Assembly (NCBI GenBank): GCA_039090855.1
Contig: CM077024.1
Location: 68,202,594 to 68,266,593 of the forward strand
Direction: 5' to 3'
Length of the DNA stretch: 64,000 nucleotides
Origin: Macrothele yani
Taxonomy: Eukaryota > Arthropoda > Arachnida > Araneae > Macrothelidae
Of the stretch, positions 10,446-20,526 are shown piece after piece. The translations under genes were made by a program, and so were the position numbers. Each line of letters opens with the position of its first letter. Position 1 is the first letter of the stretch. The notes under the pieces were generated by a model, which was not told the origin of the DNA, made no database searches, and worked only from the letters and a program-made list of their open reading frames with translations.

Positions 10446-11884
10446 CACTCATCGTCAAAAAAACGAGTTACACCTAGAAGGAAGCAACCGACAGGAATGA
10501 AATTTGATGGGTAGGTTTGACATCGTGAGACATGCAAATGATTTAGGCATCACTCTCGGCCGCGCATGTTACGCAAGCAAGGAGGGGTTGTAGCACTGTG
10601 CCTGACTGGCTATATAACATCGTCCGTTGTGCGTGCTTGCCATTATATGACTCGTGCTGTTGTGTTGGTTGCTTCTTTTGCAAGTGAAGTATGCCTCGGA
10701 GAAATGTTCGGGAAGAATTCGAGCAGTTGGAGGAGTTCGAGAAGGGCCGCATTGCCGGGCTCCGGGAATCGGGACGGTCTTATGCCGTGTTACACACCAT
10801 ACCGGTCTTGCGGATACCACTATGGCACGCTTTTGGCAGCAGTGGATACAACAAGACACGCATCAGCGATAGGAAGTGTCTGGGTGACTTAGATGAACCA
10901 CAGAGAGAGATGGCTGACGGGTTGTTCGACATGCACGGAATGACCCAACAGTCAAGATTGCGGATATTCAGCGAGCAGTGGCGACCTCTGTACATCGTGC
11001 GATTAGTTCCAGCACCATTGCCAGACTGCTAGACTACACGCACGCAGACCGTCACGACGACTGCCCTTAACACCATTGCATCGTTGCCAAAGACTGCATG
11101 GTGTGGTACCAGACTGCCTTTGAGCCCCTCAGAATGGCAGCGGGTGATCTTCAGTGACCAGTCCCGCTTTTTTCTTGGAGGAGACGAACAATGAATCAGT
11201 GAGTACAGTTACCGTGGTCAGCACCATGATGAACAGTTTGTTGTCGAGCGTCACACGTCCAGAAGGCCCGGTGTCACGGTGTGGGTTGCAAATGGCTACG
11301 ATGCCAGATCACTTTTGGAGTTCACTACAGGCACTTTGACAGCCCAACGTTACGTTAATGAGGTCCTACAAGCAGTGACCCTACCTTTTCTTAACGCTCA
11401 CTCCGGTGCGATTTTCCAAAAGGACAACGCTCGTCCGCATGCTGCTGCTGTCTCGAGAGCTTGCCTTCAAGGCACTAACACTATGTCTTGGCCAGCAGCA
11501 TCGCCAGACTTATCGCCGATTGAAAATTTGTGGGATGCTATTGGACCCGCTATCCACTCTCCACCTATACCTCACAATCTGCAGGAACTGCGCGAGGCGA
11601 TTCAAGCTGCATGGAATAGCTTATCGCAGGACACCATTAGAAACCTGTACAACTCCATACCGATACGTCTGGCGTGCTGTGTGCGCAAATATGGCGGCCC
11701 GACGCAATACTGAGGAACACTACGTATTGGCGTGTAGCTCAATAAATATTGCCCTTATCAGTCATTATTGTTCCTGATAACCTTCCTCCTGAACAGCATT
11801 TATTATTCGTGACAACCCTCCTCCCGAATAGCATTGCAATCCTACGCGTCCTTCCGGGTGCAACTATTTTTTAGACGATGAGTG
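10446..11884 (+). mobile_element. Tc1-like transposon, DD32E-type
   Basis: Termini are CACTCATCGTC-AAAAAAA on the left and, read inward from the right, CACTCATCGTCTAAAAAA. TA lies at both flanks (10444-10445, 11885-11886). The 1439-bp element carries one broken transposase gene on the plus strand. It lies about 35 bp from an older SINE. Confidence 0.92.
10691..11713 (+). pseudogene. broken Tc1 transposase
   Basis: The start MPRRNVREEFEQLEEFEKGR is the usual arthropod Tc1 N terminus with a helix-turn-helix. The HTH continues in another frame for about 90 bp (ARFWQQWIQQDTHQR) and then returns, implying two compensating frameshifts. The first catalytic Asp is in VIFSDQSRF (GAC at 11156-11158), the second in QKDNARPH, and the Glu is in SPDLSPIENLWD. 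I count 32 residues between the second and third catalytic residues. In-frame stops lie at 11030 and about 11190. Confidence 0.88.
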
Positions 11885-11920
11885 TATATACAAGTATGTA
11901 CATACATTTCTTTAAAGTTT

Positions 11921-12119
11921 AGCGTTTAACGACCACCGTGAGCAACTCGATGAGCTATAAGCAGTCAGCACTCACCAATTTCGAATCACTGGTTTCAGAG
12001 TATGGAGAGAATCCAGTGCGGTAAGACAAACATAACATCTATGCTTTACTGGGATTCTAACCCGGGCCGTATCTTGAACGAATAGTTTGAAGGCAGCATT
12101 TAGACCACTGACACGCAGG
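11921..12119 (-). mobile_element. old, diverged SINE
   Basis: Minus-oriented relic of the main SINE. GTTTAACGACCACCGTGAGC, CAGTGCGGTAAGACAAAC and a decayed head with ATTTAGACCACTG are recognisable. The B box is damaged and the A tail is gone, so it is among the oldest copies. Confidence 0.75.
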
Positions 12120-12555
12120 ATAATTCTTCAAGGAGATTATTATGATTAATTTTATCAAATGGCTCAGATATGTAGACAATATATCAAGAGTTGTTTCACT
12201 ATATTCTTCATCTATCTGTAAACTGTTTAACAATTTTGAAATGCCTTGTCATCTAAATTTATCTCGATGAAATACATGTTGGTTATCATGCAATAAATGC
12301 ATTTTTGATCTAGATAAGTAATTATCCTCTTATAGATTATTCTTTCTGAAAACCAAAATACAACAAATAGGTCTATAGTTAGGTTTCTGTGTTACTGAAG
12401 TTTTTCAGAAAAGGAGCTGTTTTACTTACTTTAACTATCGGGGAACTATCGAGTAAGAAGTGTAAGTTTGTACTGATCCGTTAATGAGATACAGTTACAG
12501 TTACTCAAGAGAAAAAGTATTTTTTCAATGAACTTCGGGAGAAGAAACATATCTA
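12120..12555. other. spacer
   Basis: AT-rich sequence with no open frame of interest and no terminal repeats. Confidence 0.5.
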
Positions 12556-12712
12556 AAACTGCGCATTAGGAAACAAAAGTTTTCAATCAAATGCACGGAA
12601 TCTTGATACTACGCATCACAAGAATAAAATTTTCCATGCAAATGCACGGAAAATCTTGATGTTTCGCATTAGGAGAACAATAGTTCCTATGCATGGAAAA
12701 TCTTATCATGAT
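12556..12712. repeat. ~55-bp degenerate tandem repeat
   Basis: About three units containing CGCATTAGGA..ACAA, a TTTTCAAT/CCATGCA block, TGCACGGAAAATCTTGAT. Visible near 12557, 12607 and 12667. Confidence 0.65.
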
Positions 12713-12917
12713 TGCGACTAACTGACCTGGCGAAAATGAATATTATTACTAGTGCCTCTTACTTTTGTAAAAAAAAGGAAATATAAATTTACACTACGCA
12801 GAGAGAAACTGTCGAAAATGGAAATTCTAAAAAAATCATTCTTCTCATAGAGAATCTATCGAATTCTCAGAGAATTAATCTGTTATGGCTGTTTGGAATC
12901 CAGAAATACACTCTTGC

Positions 12918-12918
<1 letters not shown>

Positions 12919-12951
<33 letters not shown>
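12919..12951. repeat. A33 homopolymer
   Basis: A run of 33 adenines within the presumed left terminal region of a truncated Tc1 element. Confidence 0.95.
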
Positions 12952-12952
<1 letters not shown>

Positions 12953-13182
12953 GGAAGCTGCCGGGGAAAGTCGTTCGATCCTGATGAAACACTGCATGCA
13001 AGTATTTCTTCAGGACCGAATATTCAAATGATTAAAATATAAAAACCATGACTAAATAGGAGCACACAACAGCACATGGGAACCGAGCATCGCGGAAGCA
13101 AAGCTTGTCAAGAGCAAAGCTCGCACGCAGGCACAATTGTGACAGCGGATTGCGGTAGCATTAAACTCCACGGACTGTGACG

Positions 13183-13583
13183 ATGCCTCGACGTTGGATC
13201 CGTGCACACCACGAGCAGTTGAACGAGTTTCAGAGAGAAGGTAAAACTGAGCTCAGAGAGACTAGCTGGTCAAGAAGCCCTATTGACAGGCATTTCAGTC
13301 GGAGTGACGCCACAGTGAACGGCCGAAGGCAACGACAGAACGTGAGGATCGAGCGGTTGCGAGAGCCGCTCGAACAGAACCGAATTCTTTGCTCTCAATC
13401 ATCCGTAGCCATGTTGGGTCGTCTACAGGTACGGAAGTGGCCAACCGAACCGTTGCGGGGACTACATTCGTGAGGGCCTTTCCACCGCCTACCATTGATC
13501 AATGAGCATCACCGGTTGCATTGTTGTAGGACTCGATCAACGTGGGATAGCATCCAATTGCGTCGTGTTGTCTTTAGCGATCA
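13183..13583 (+). pseudogene. N-terminal Tc1 transposase fragment
   Basis: MPRRWIRAHHEQLNEFQREGK matches the MPRR..R..QL.EFERG start of arthropod Tc1 transposases. The HTH and a GRRQRQ-like AT-hook/GRPR position follow, then frameshifts. The piece ends at VFSDHS (about 13571-13583), just at the first catalytic Asp. The rest of the DDE domain is absent. Confidence 0.75.
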
Positions 13584-15097
13584 TAGTTGCTTTTTTCAAA
13601 TTACCCATGGATTTTCCGCTAGGGGGCGTAAAAGTAAATTACATTTTTCCCAATAACTCTTCTTCTAAAACTCCGATTTAAAAAAAAGTTTTTTTCAGCT
13701 GAGACACCTCCTGATGGAAAATCTTTTGTACATAATTTCAAATTTTTGGTAAAGAATACTTTAGCCACCAGGGGGCGTAAGCGTTAATTTTTGCTTCTGA
13801 TGTATTTGCCATCAAATCTGAGCTTCTAAAATATCGACTGGAAAAACTCTTTCGTGGACTGATGCCACTCACATCGATCAACATTTTTGGAATGATTTCT
13901 TCTTAAAATATTCCACAGTTTCTCCGCCAGGTGGCGTAGATGTATATCTTATTTTTGTCAATATCTCTACTTCTAGGAGTCCAATTTGAAAAATTCCTTC
14001 TTTGTTGGATAGTGTTTCCAGTGTGACATGTTTTTCATATAATTTCAAAATTTTCAAGTAATTCATAGACTTTCTGCTAGGGTGCGTAGAGGTAAATTGC
14101 GTTTCCCCATATATCTCTGCTTCTAAATCTCCGATTTAAAAAATTCTTTGTGCACCGGATACAGCTCCTGATGGGAAATCCTTGGCACATAATCTCTAAT
14201 TTTTGTAAAAAATGGTTTGGCCAACAGGTGGCGTAAGTCTTAATTTCCGCTTCTGATGTATTTGCAGCAAAATATGAGCTTCTAAGATCTCGATTGAAAA
14301 AAAAAGTGGTTTGTTGACCGATACTAGTCATGTCGAAAACCTTTTAGGAACATTTTCTTCTTGAAAAAATGCATGGTTTTTACGCCGGGGGCGTAGATGT
14401 ATATCTTATTTTTGTCAATATATCTATTTCTAGGAGTCCGATTTGAAAACTTCCTTCTTTGTTGGACAGTGTTTCCGATGCGAAATGTTTTTCCTATAAA
14501 TTCAAAATTTTCAGCAAGTAAGTCATAGACTTTCCGCTAGAGGGCACAAAGGTAAATTGCGTTTTCTGCGTTATTTCTGCTTCTAAAACTCTGATTTGAA
14601 AACATTTTTCCTGTATCGCACACAAGACCTGATGGAAAATATTTTTTTCACATAATTTCTAATGTTAGGTGAAGAGTGGTTTTGCCACCAAGAGGCATAA
14701 GTGTTAATTTATGCTTCTGATGTATTTGTAGTAAAATCTGGGTTCCTGAAAACTCGACTAAATTTTTTTGTTTCTTGGACCGATACCGCTCATATGGAAA
14801 ATACATTGAGAATACTTTCTTCCTAAAATAATACATGGTTTTCCCACCAGGGGACGTAAAGTCATATCTTATTTTGTCGATATCTCTGTTTCTAAGAGTT
14901 CGTAAGCTCAGGATTCCGTTTACAGCAATATCTGAGGGATTAAAAACCCGATTGAAAAACTTCTTTCTTCCGTCAGATCTATTGTTTTCCATACCGGTTC
15001 CATTGACTTTGAATAGCTTTGATAAATTTAATTTGCGTCAGAACGGATTCAAAAGATGTGCTTATTACACCCGAAAATTCGGTGTCATCTTTCATGG
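13584..15097. repeat. higher-order tandem repeat with CTCF-like motifs, copy 1
   Basis: Nine monomers of about 147-161 bp. Each has a conserved CCGCTAGGGGGCGT or CCACCAGGGGGCGT block followed by GTAAATT-like sequence, TCTGCTTCTAAAACTCCGAT and an AT-rich half. Blocks start at 13616, 13765, 13924, 14074, 14221, 14382, 14534, 14685 and 14844. Three monomer types alternate, giving a ~457-bp higher-order unit. A unique 3' part (about 14900-15097) is shared with the copy at 39896-41455. The left end is fused to the truncated Tc1. Confidence 0.85.
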
Positions 15098-16660
15098 GGT
15101 TTTTTTGGCAAAGAGCAACTATGCTTTTTCGCTGTTACAGCTGATAATTTTTCAAATGCTATACCATGGTAGTTACTTCTTCTTACTTGCTAGAGACCAA
15201 ATATTTTATTCCTGGGCCAGTCACTTCGGAATCCACTGAGCCTTGTCCAGAAAGCATATCATAAAGTATATTTTACCTTGTGCACACTGCAATCCGTTAC
15301 TATTTGGGATGTCACATGTTACATTTCTCATGTAGCTGTTGGTTTTCTGAATACCAGAAATTTACTGTTTCTCCCTATCCGCTGAAATAATTTTCAGATT
15401 AGGGAATTCTCCATAAGCAATGCCGCTTTTCATCTGATTATGCATATCTGTCTCTTCTATGATTCCGGTTACCCTGATCTTATGCTGGATATGCATTTGC
15501 CATAGCACATAAATTGTGTGTGTTTGATACGACACCTAGTTTTGGACGCATTGCGTTAGTCTTTTTATATAAGTGCGAGTTATTGGTTTTGCCAGTAGTA
15601 AATTTTGCCGTATGAGCAACGGGAAAAAGAAGAGAAAATGAAAATGCTGTATATGCACTGAGTGTCATTTTTTTGTCTCAGAACCAGAAGTAAAAAAAAT
15701 CTAAAAATGTTCATGATCTGTATGATCTTTTCGCAACCGAAAAAAATCAGCTCTTTATCTGAAGTGATGGACTGCTGCTTTCCATACACAGGAACGTTTT
15801 GTGTTCTTAGAAATTTTCTCTGTATTACAAGTACTAAGCAGGACCTTTGAATACAGTAATGCTCATCAGTCTTCGCCTCTTCCAAAACTGCAGGAGAGAA
15901 ATTAAATACGTGAGCATAAAGAGAAGAGTTTGCTTTGAATAAACACGTAGCAGTATAAATACGCTTTCCAGCGGACCATTAGGGTTTCCTTAAAAATTTT
16001 ACGTATGGTTCACCTGATAACCCTCACAGTGTGATATTTTTTTTAATAAAATGCCTACAAATAGATTTGTTTCTTATTTATAAATTTTGCATATTTAGTT
16101 TGTTTCTCTTTTTATTTATTTTTCAGAAATTTGATTGGCAATATAAGGCTTTATGCTTAAAACATCTTATTAACCCTTTGAGGAGTGGGTTTTCTTAACC
16201 TTTTGGGAAGTCTAACATACCGGTACTTTCATACCCTTCAAAGGGTTAACGATGTGCCGCCTCTTTCTCGCAAAATATGATAGGTATTTTTTATTATCGA
16301 TATAACATCGGTATTCCCGACTTCACTCTACTGCTTGGACCTACACTTCAGTATGCGAAATAGAGTGTATGGGTCATGTTTAATTCTAAATTTAACACCA
16401 TTCATTTGATGTAGTTAAGAATCTCTGAAGACATATTAATTCATTACATGTTCGAAATGACACCTTGGGAATTCTTAGATTGTCTTATCTGTGAGTTATG
16501 GCACTGTGTGGTTTTTTCTAAGTTTTTGGTAAACTTCTCATGTTTAATGTAACAAATTTATTAAGTTTTCGGTATAGCAGACTTACTGTGTTTTGAGTGA
16601 CTAACGTACAGTGATGAGTAACTTTAAAGAAAGTAAAGAGGTGGAGAGAAATACCAAATT
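15098..16660. other. spacer with a short inverted repeat
   Basis: No gene recognised. Open frames of 60-101 codons on both strands (for example 15580-15885 minus) have no motifs. The only structure I see is a 14-bp inverted repeat at 16170-16250. Confidence 0.5.
16170..16250. repeat. 81-bp TTAACCCTTTGA inverted repeat
   Basis: TTAACCCTTTGA at 16170-16181 is mirrored by TTCAAAGGGTTAAC at 16237-16250, with an internal echo TTAACCTTTTGGGA near 16194. It may be a tiny MITE remnant or a hairpin. Confidence 0.55.
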
Positions 16661-16666
16661 AAGATA

Positions 16667-17979
16667 CACAGTGCGTCAAAGAATTTTTAAGACTGGCGCT
16701 AGATTTCAGTCTACGGTGGCGCCACCAGTGTAATCGTGAATGCGTTATAAACCGTGACCATCTGCTTGCTTTCTGCCAAAAGCACTGCGCAGTTGTTAAA
16801 GTAACTCAAACAAAACGGGCGTTCATTAGAGAAGTAAAATTTTTTTCATGTTGAATTATTAAGATGGAACAAAGGGCTGTTATTAAATTTAACGCAAAAC
16901 TTAGTAAAAGTGCTTCGGAAACGTATCAAATGATGAAAAAAGTTTACGGTGAGTTTTGTTTAAGTAGATCAAATGTTTTCCTGTGGGACAGACGCTTTTT
17001 GAACGGAAGAGAGACGCTAGAAGATGATAAGCATACCGGAAGACCAAGTTCATCTAGGACACCTGATATTATTGAAAAAGTACGTGATTTCGTGACAAAC
17101 AATCGATGTGCGTCACTAAGAATGATGGAATAGTCTTTAAACATCAACAAAGAAACGATTCGAACCATCCTGCATGAAGATTTGGGCAAAACAAAAGTCT
17201 GTGCTAAATTTGTTCCACACACGTTAACCAATGAACAAAAATCAAGAAGAAGTGCACATTGCAGAGACATCATTTCAGCCGCTAAAAATGATCCAAAATT
17301 CTTAAAATCAATTGTTACAGGTGATGAAACATGGTGTTTTCAATATGATCCTAAAACAAAGCGACAAAGTGCGGAATGGAAGTCAAAAAACTCACCACAA
17401 GCCAAAAAAACAAGAAAAGTTCCATCGAAAATCAAAACAATGCTCATTACATTCTTCGATAGTAAGGGTATTATCCACAAAGAATTTGCTCCAAGTGGAC
17501 AAACAATTACTGATGAGTTTTATTTAAATGTTTTGAGGCGTTTGATGGGCAGAATTCGTCGCATTCATCCAGAATATCGGGATTAAAACAGTTGGCGTTT
17601 GTTGCACGATAATGCACCCAGTCACACCTCACTTCTTGTTCGTAGATTTTTGGCGAAAAATAACGTCTGTGTGTTGAATCATCCACCGTATTCGCCTGAT
17701 TTAGCACCCTGCGACTTTTCTTTATTCCCCAAACTTAAAATGACGTTAAAAGGGTGTTATTTTGATGATATTTGGACCATACAAACAGCTTCGACGAGTG
17801 CTTTGGAGGCAATTCCGCAAAGTGAACTGGAACAGGCATTCGAATCATTATTAAATCGCTGTAACAAGTGTATTGAAGCCGGAGGGACTTATTTTGAATA
17901 ACAAACCAAAACAAATTATAATTTCTTGTTTCTATTTCATTTTACAGACCCAGTCTTAAATTTTTTTTGCCACACTGTG
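16667..17979 (+). mobile_element. mariner element, nearly complete
   Basis: A 1313-bp element with TA at 16665-16666 and 17980-17981. TIRs begin CACAGTGCGTCAAAGAATTT on the left and CACAGTGTGGCAAAAAAAAT read inward from the right, followed by TTAAGACTGG on both sides. Length and layout are normal for mariner, and it holds one transposase gene. Confidence 0.95.
16864..17901 (+). pseudogene. mariner transposase with two stop codons
   Basis: One continuous 345-codon frame, interrupted only by TAG at 17131-17133 and TAA at 17584-17586; no frameshift is needed. Features in order are an N-terminal helix-turn-helix region, GRPSSSRT at the linker, FVPHTL (the WVPHEL-type motif), VTGDETWCF (first Asp), LLHDNAPSH (second Asp) and YSPDLAPCDFSLFPKLK (third Asp). 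I count 34 residues between the second and third Asp, the DD34D signature of mariner. Length is typical for the family. Confidence 0.93.
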
Positions 17980-17981
17980 TA

Positions 17982-18205
17982 TATCGAAAAACATGAATCT
18001 CATCGTTGTTCAAATCTTTGTACTTAACTTTCGTCAAAATCATGATTTTAATGTATTTCGTCGATCACGTAGACATCTTATATTTGGATAGGAGTACAGC
18101 TGAAATGAAAATTGTTTTCTCCTTTTTCGTTCGGAACGTTTAAGCACCACAGCTCTCCATTCAGTTCTGACTTGAGTGCCGTGCATCCAGTCCTCCAACT
18201 TCTTT
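17982..18205. other. spacer
   Basis: Short spacer between the mariner and an old SINE; nothing recognised. Confidence 0.5.
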
Positions 18206-18209
18206 TGGA

Positions 18210-18424
18210 GGGGGGGGGGGGGGGGTACGACGAACACGGTGAGAAACTCAATGAACTATAAGTAATCACTTGTCCCTCAATTTTGGGTTACTGGCTCAGG
18301 GGGTGGGGAGAACCCAGTGCCGTAAGACAAATGCACCATTTATGCCTCATCGGGTGTTCGATCTTTGACCCATCTCGTACGAAAGTCATAAACCAGCGCT
18401 TTGACCACTGTACCACAGAGCCGG
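18210..18424 (-). mobile_element. old diverged SINE with G16 run
   Basis: Minus-oriented relic. ACGGTGAGAAACTCAATG, AGTGCCGTAAGACAAATGCA, a TGCCTCATCGGG head remnant and a final CCACAGAGCCGG are recognisable. Where the A tail should be, there is a run of 16 G on the plus strand (18210-18225). The B box has decayed. Confidence 0.72.
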
Positions 18425-18425
18425 C

Positions 18426-19816
18426 CCTCCAGTTTAATCCTCTTCAAGTCCACTTGGATGTTTTCCACCTGCGGGGTCCGGTTTTGTCCTCTGAATTCCT
18501 TCCAAAATAATATTTTAGCTAGCCAGCCTTCTTCCATCTTCTGTAAATGAATTAACCACCAAAAAGGGCTGACCATAACTTCATCCATAATCAGTGGATT
18601 ATTAGTATAAATGTAAAATTATTTTTATTCGTTCTACTTCTCCAGTTTTCATTAACATCATTTTTTACGTAAACAAATATTTTCCCTTAGAATTCAATTC
18701 TTGAAACGCTGATTTTATCTTCCTTCAATGAATAAGTTTCAATTCCGTAAATGATAACGAGTCTGACAGACATTCTGTAGATATAAAAATGTTATCTAAA
18801 TGAGAGTATCATTGAAGAAAGAAGATGCTGAAATGAAGAGAAAATGGTTACCTCTATATATTTGGAGTTTGTATTTCTGATTTTATGTTGCTATCACTTG
18901 TTATTATGGAAAAAAAAAATAACTGAAAATATTGCTTCTTTCAAACGGCGTATCAGCAAGTGAAATATTTTTGGGAAAGAGCCCTAATTATATTTTGTGC
19001 AACCATTCAAACATTTCGTTTCATCTTGTCTTACAATAAATGCTATGTTTTAAAGAGCGCTTCAGGTGTTCAAGAATTTTGGGAACGTTTTTTCGTTTTT
19101 TCACAGGGAATCAATATCGTTTGAATATACGAATAATATTACGGAGTTTCGGTCGATATTTTCAGTTGTTTCGTGAAATATTTCTTCATGGATCGAAATA
19201 AAAGAATAAATAAATTAAGTAATAAATAAATAAAATGTAATAAAAAGAAATAAAGCAAAAATTAAAAAAAATAATACTCTATTAAGGATCATGCATCAAA
19301 AAGCTGTCTTATTGAAATAAATCATAAGTGATTTGTCTAACTACAGAAGAAATAAATCTCTCTTGCTTCCTGTTCTTTTTCCTATGCATGAGGTTGTTTA
19401 ATTCCTTTGCCCTGAGAGTGAATACACTGTGCTGATTATTCTTTCTTTCGTAGTAAGATATGAAATGTTTTGGTATTGGATAATGAGTCTCTAAAAACCA
19501 TTATAGCATTGGCAGATTATCTTTTTCCTGTTCCTTGCAGACAAAGAACCGGAATAACTTGATTATCCTTGTCTTTGGAAATTTGCATGGAAGGGAAATG
19601 TCAGGAGGTTTAAAAAGGAACTGTTGGACACTTAGTGCAATAATTGTCTGTCACACGTAAGCTTTGATGCTTCTATAACAATGCTTTTTTCCACAACCAC
19701 CAGGAAAAGAGTAAAACTGACTCATTAAATTTCCCTTCACCAGTGAACAGACAAGCAAGTATAAAAAAATGAAAGTTTTGCAGCTGTTTTAAAACTATCA
19801 CAGCTTTTATGCTCAG

Positions 19817-19847
<31 letters not shown>

Positions 19848-20121
19848 CAGTATAATATTTTCCTGCGAATCTTTTGAAATGCTTTCCATATCCACAAAAA
19901 TAAAAATTCTTTAGAACTTTTTCCAGTGCTGTCCATTTCAACATTACGCTTTGCTTTCAGCAACAAATAACTCGATTTGTATTCCATCAGTTTTGCGTTG
20001 ATTCATTTCGTCAAAGAAAATATTTATCAAGCAGAAAAGAACTTAACATAAAATATAAAAATATTAATTACAAAAATCATGGAAATGATGGAAACCAGTG
20101 ATGAAGCAGTTTATTTTCTTT
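18426..20121. other. AT-rich spacer
   Basis: About 1.7 kb without a recognised gene. It includes AAATAA-rich sequence at 19198-19270 and a TA microsatellite. Confidence 0.5.
19817..19844. repeat. (TA)n microsatellite
   Basis: About 14 uninterrupted TA units. Confidence 0.95.
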
Positions 20122-20318
20122 ATTTTGAGGTTTAACGACCACCGTGAGCTACTCGATGGGCTATAAACATTCACCCGCCCCTAATTTAGGGCCAATGGTT
20201 CCAGGGAAGGGAGAGGGCCAATGCTGCAAACAAAACAACCATACCTCACCGGGATTCGAAACTGGAAACACCAAAGACGAATGGTGAGAAGCCAACACTT
20301 AGATCATTGCGCTACTGG
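20122..20318 (-). mobile_element. SINE, left arm of head-to-head pair
   Basis: Minus-oriented SINE (GTTTAACGACCACCGTGAGC near 20130, GGGATTCGAAACTGGAAAC near 20250, head ending TTAGATCATTGCGCTAC). Its tRNA-like 5' end abuts the 5' end of the next SINE with no spacer. Confidence 0.82.
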
Positions 20319-20526
20319 CAGTGGTCTGAGCGCTGGCTTATGATCATTTGTCTGAGACGAGTCCGGATTCTAATCTCGGTGAAGCATGGATGATGTGTTT
20401 GTCTCACGGCACTGGCTCTCTCCCTTCTCTGGAACTAGCGGCCCTAAATTACGGACGGGCGACTGCTTGTAGCCAATTGAGTTGCTCACGGTAGTCGTTA
20501 AACATTCAACAAAAGAAAAAAAAAAG
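20319..20526 (+). mobile_element. SINE, right arm of head-to-head pair
   Basis: Plus-oriented SINE starting GGCAGTGGTCTGAGCGCTGG. It continues through GATTCTAATCTCGGTGAAGC, GGCACTGGCTCTCTCCC and GTCGTTAAACATTCAAC, then an A-rich tail to 20526. With the preceding copy it forms an inverted repeat of about 400 bp. It has diverged from the left arm, so the two were probably separate insertions. Confidence 0.85.

Larger units (their letters stand above)
12909..13583 (+). mobile_element. 3'-truncated Tc1-like element
   Basis: A TA-flanked left end (TACACTCTTGCC then an A run) resembles the left terminus of the Tc1 at 10446. The A stretch inside the terminus has expanded to 33 bases (12919-12951). 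The transposase start follows about 270 bp later. The element stops abruptly near 13583, where the CTCF-motif repeat begins; the right half and right TIR are missing. Confidence 0.65.

Noticed and set aside
13584..15097. Possible CRISPR-like or bacterial repeat
   Set aside because: The ~150-bp monomers diverge throughout and are arranged as a higher-order satellite; no cas genes.
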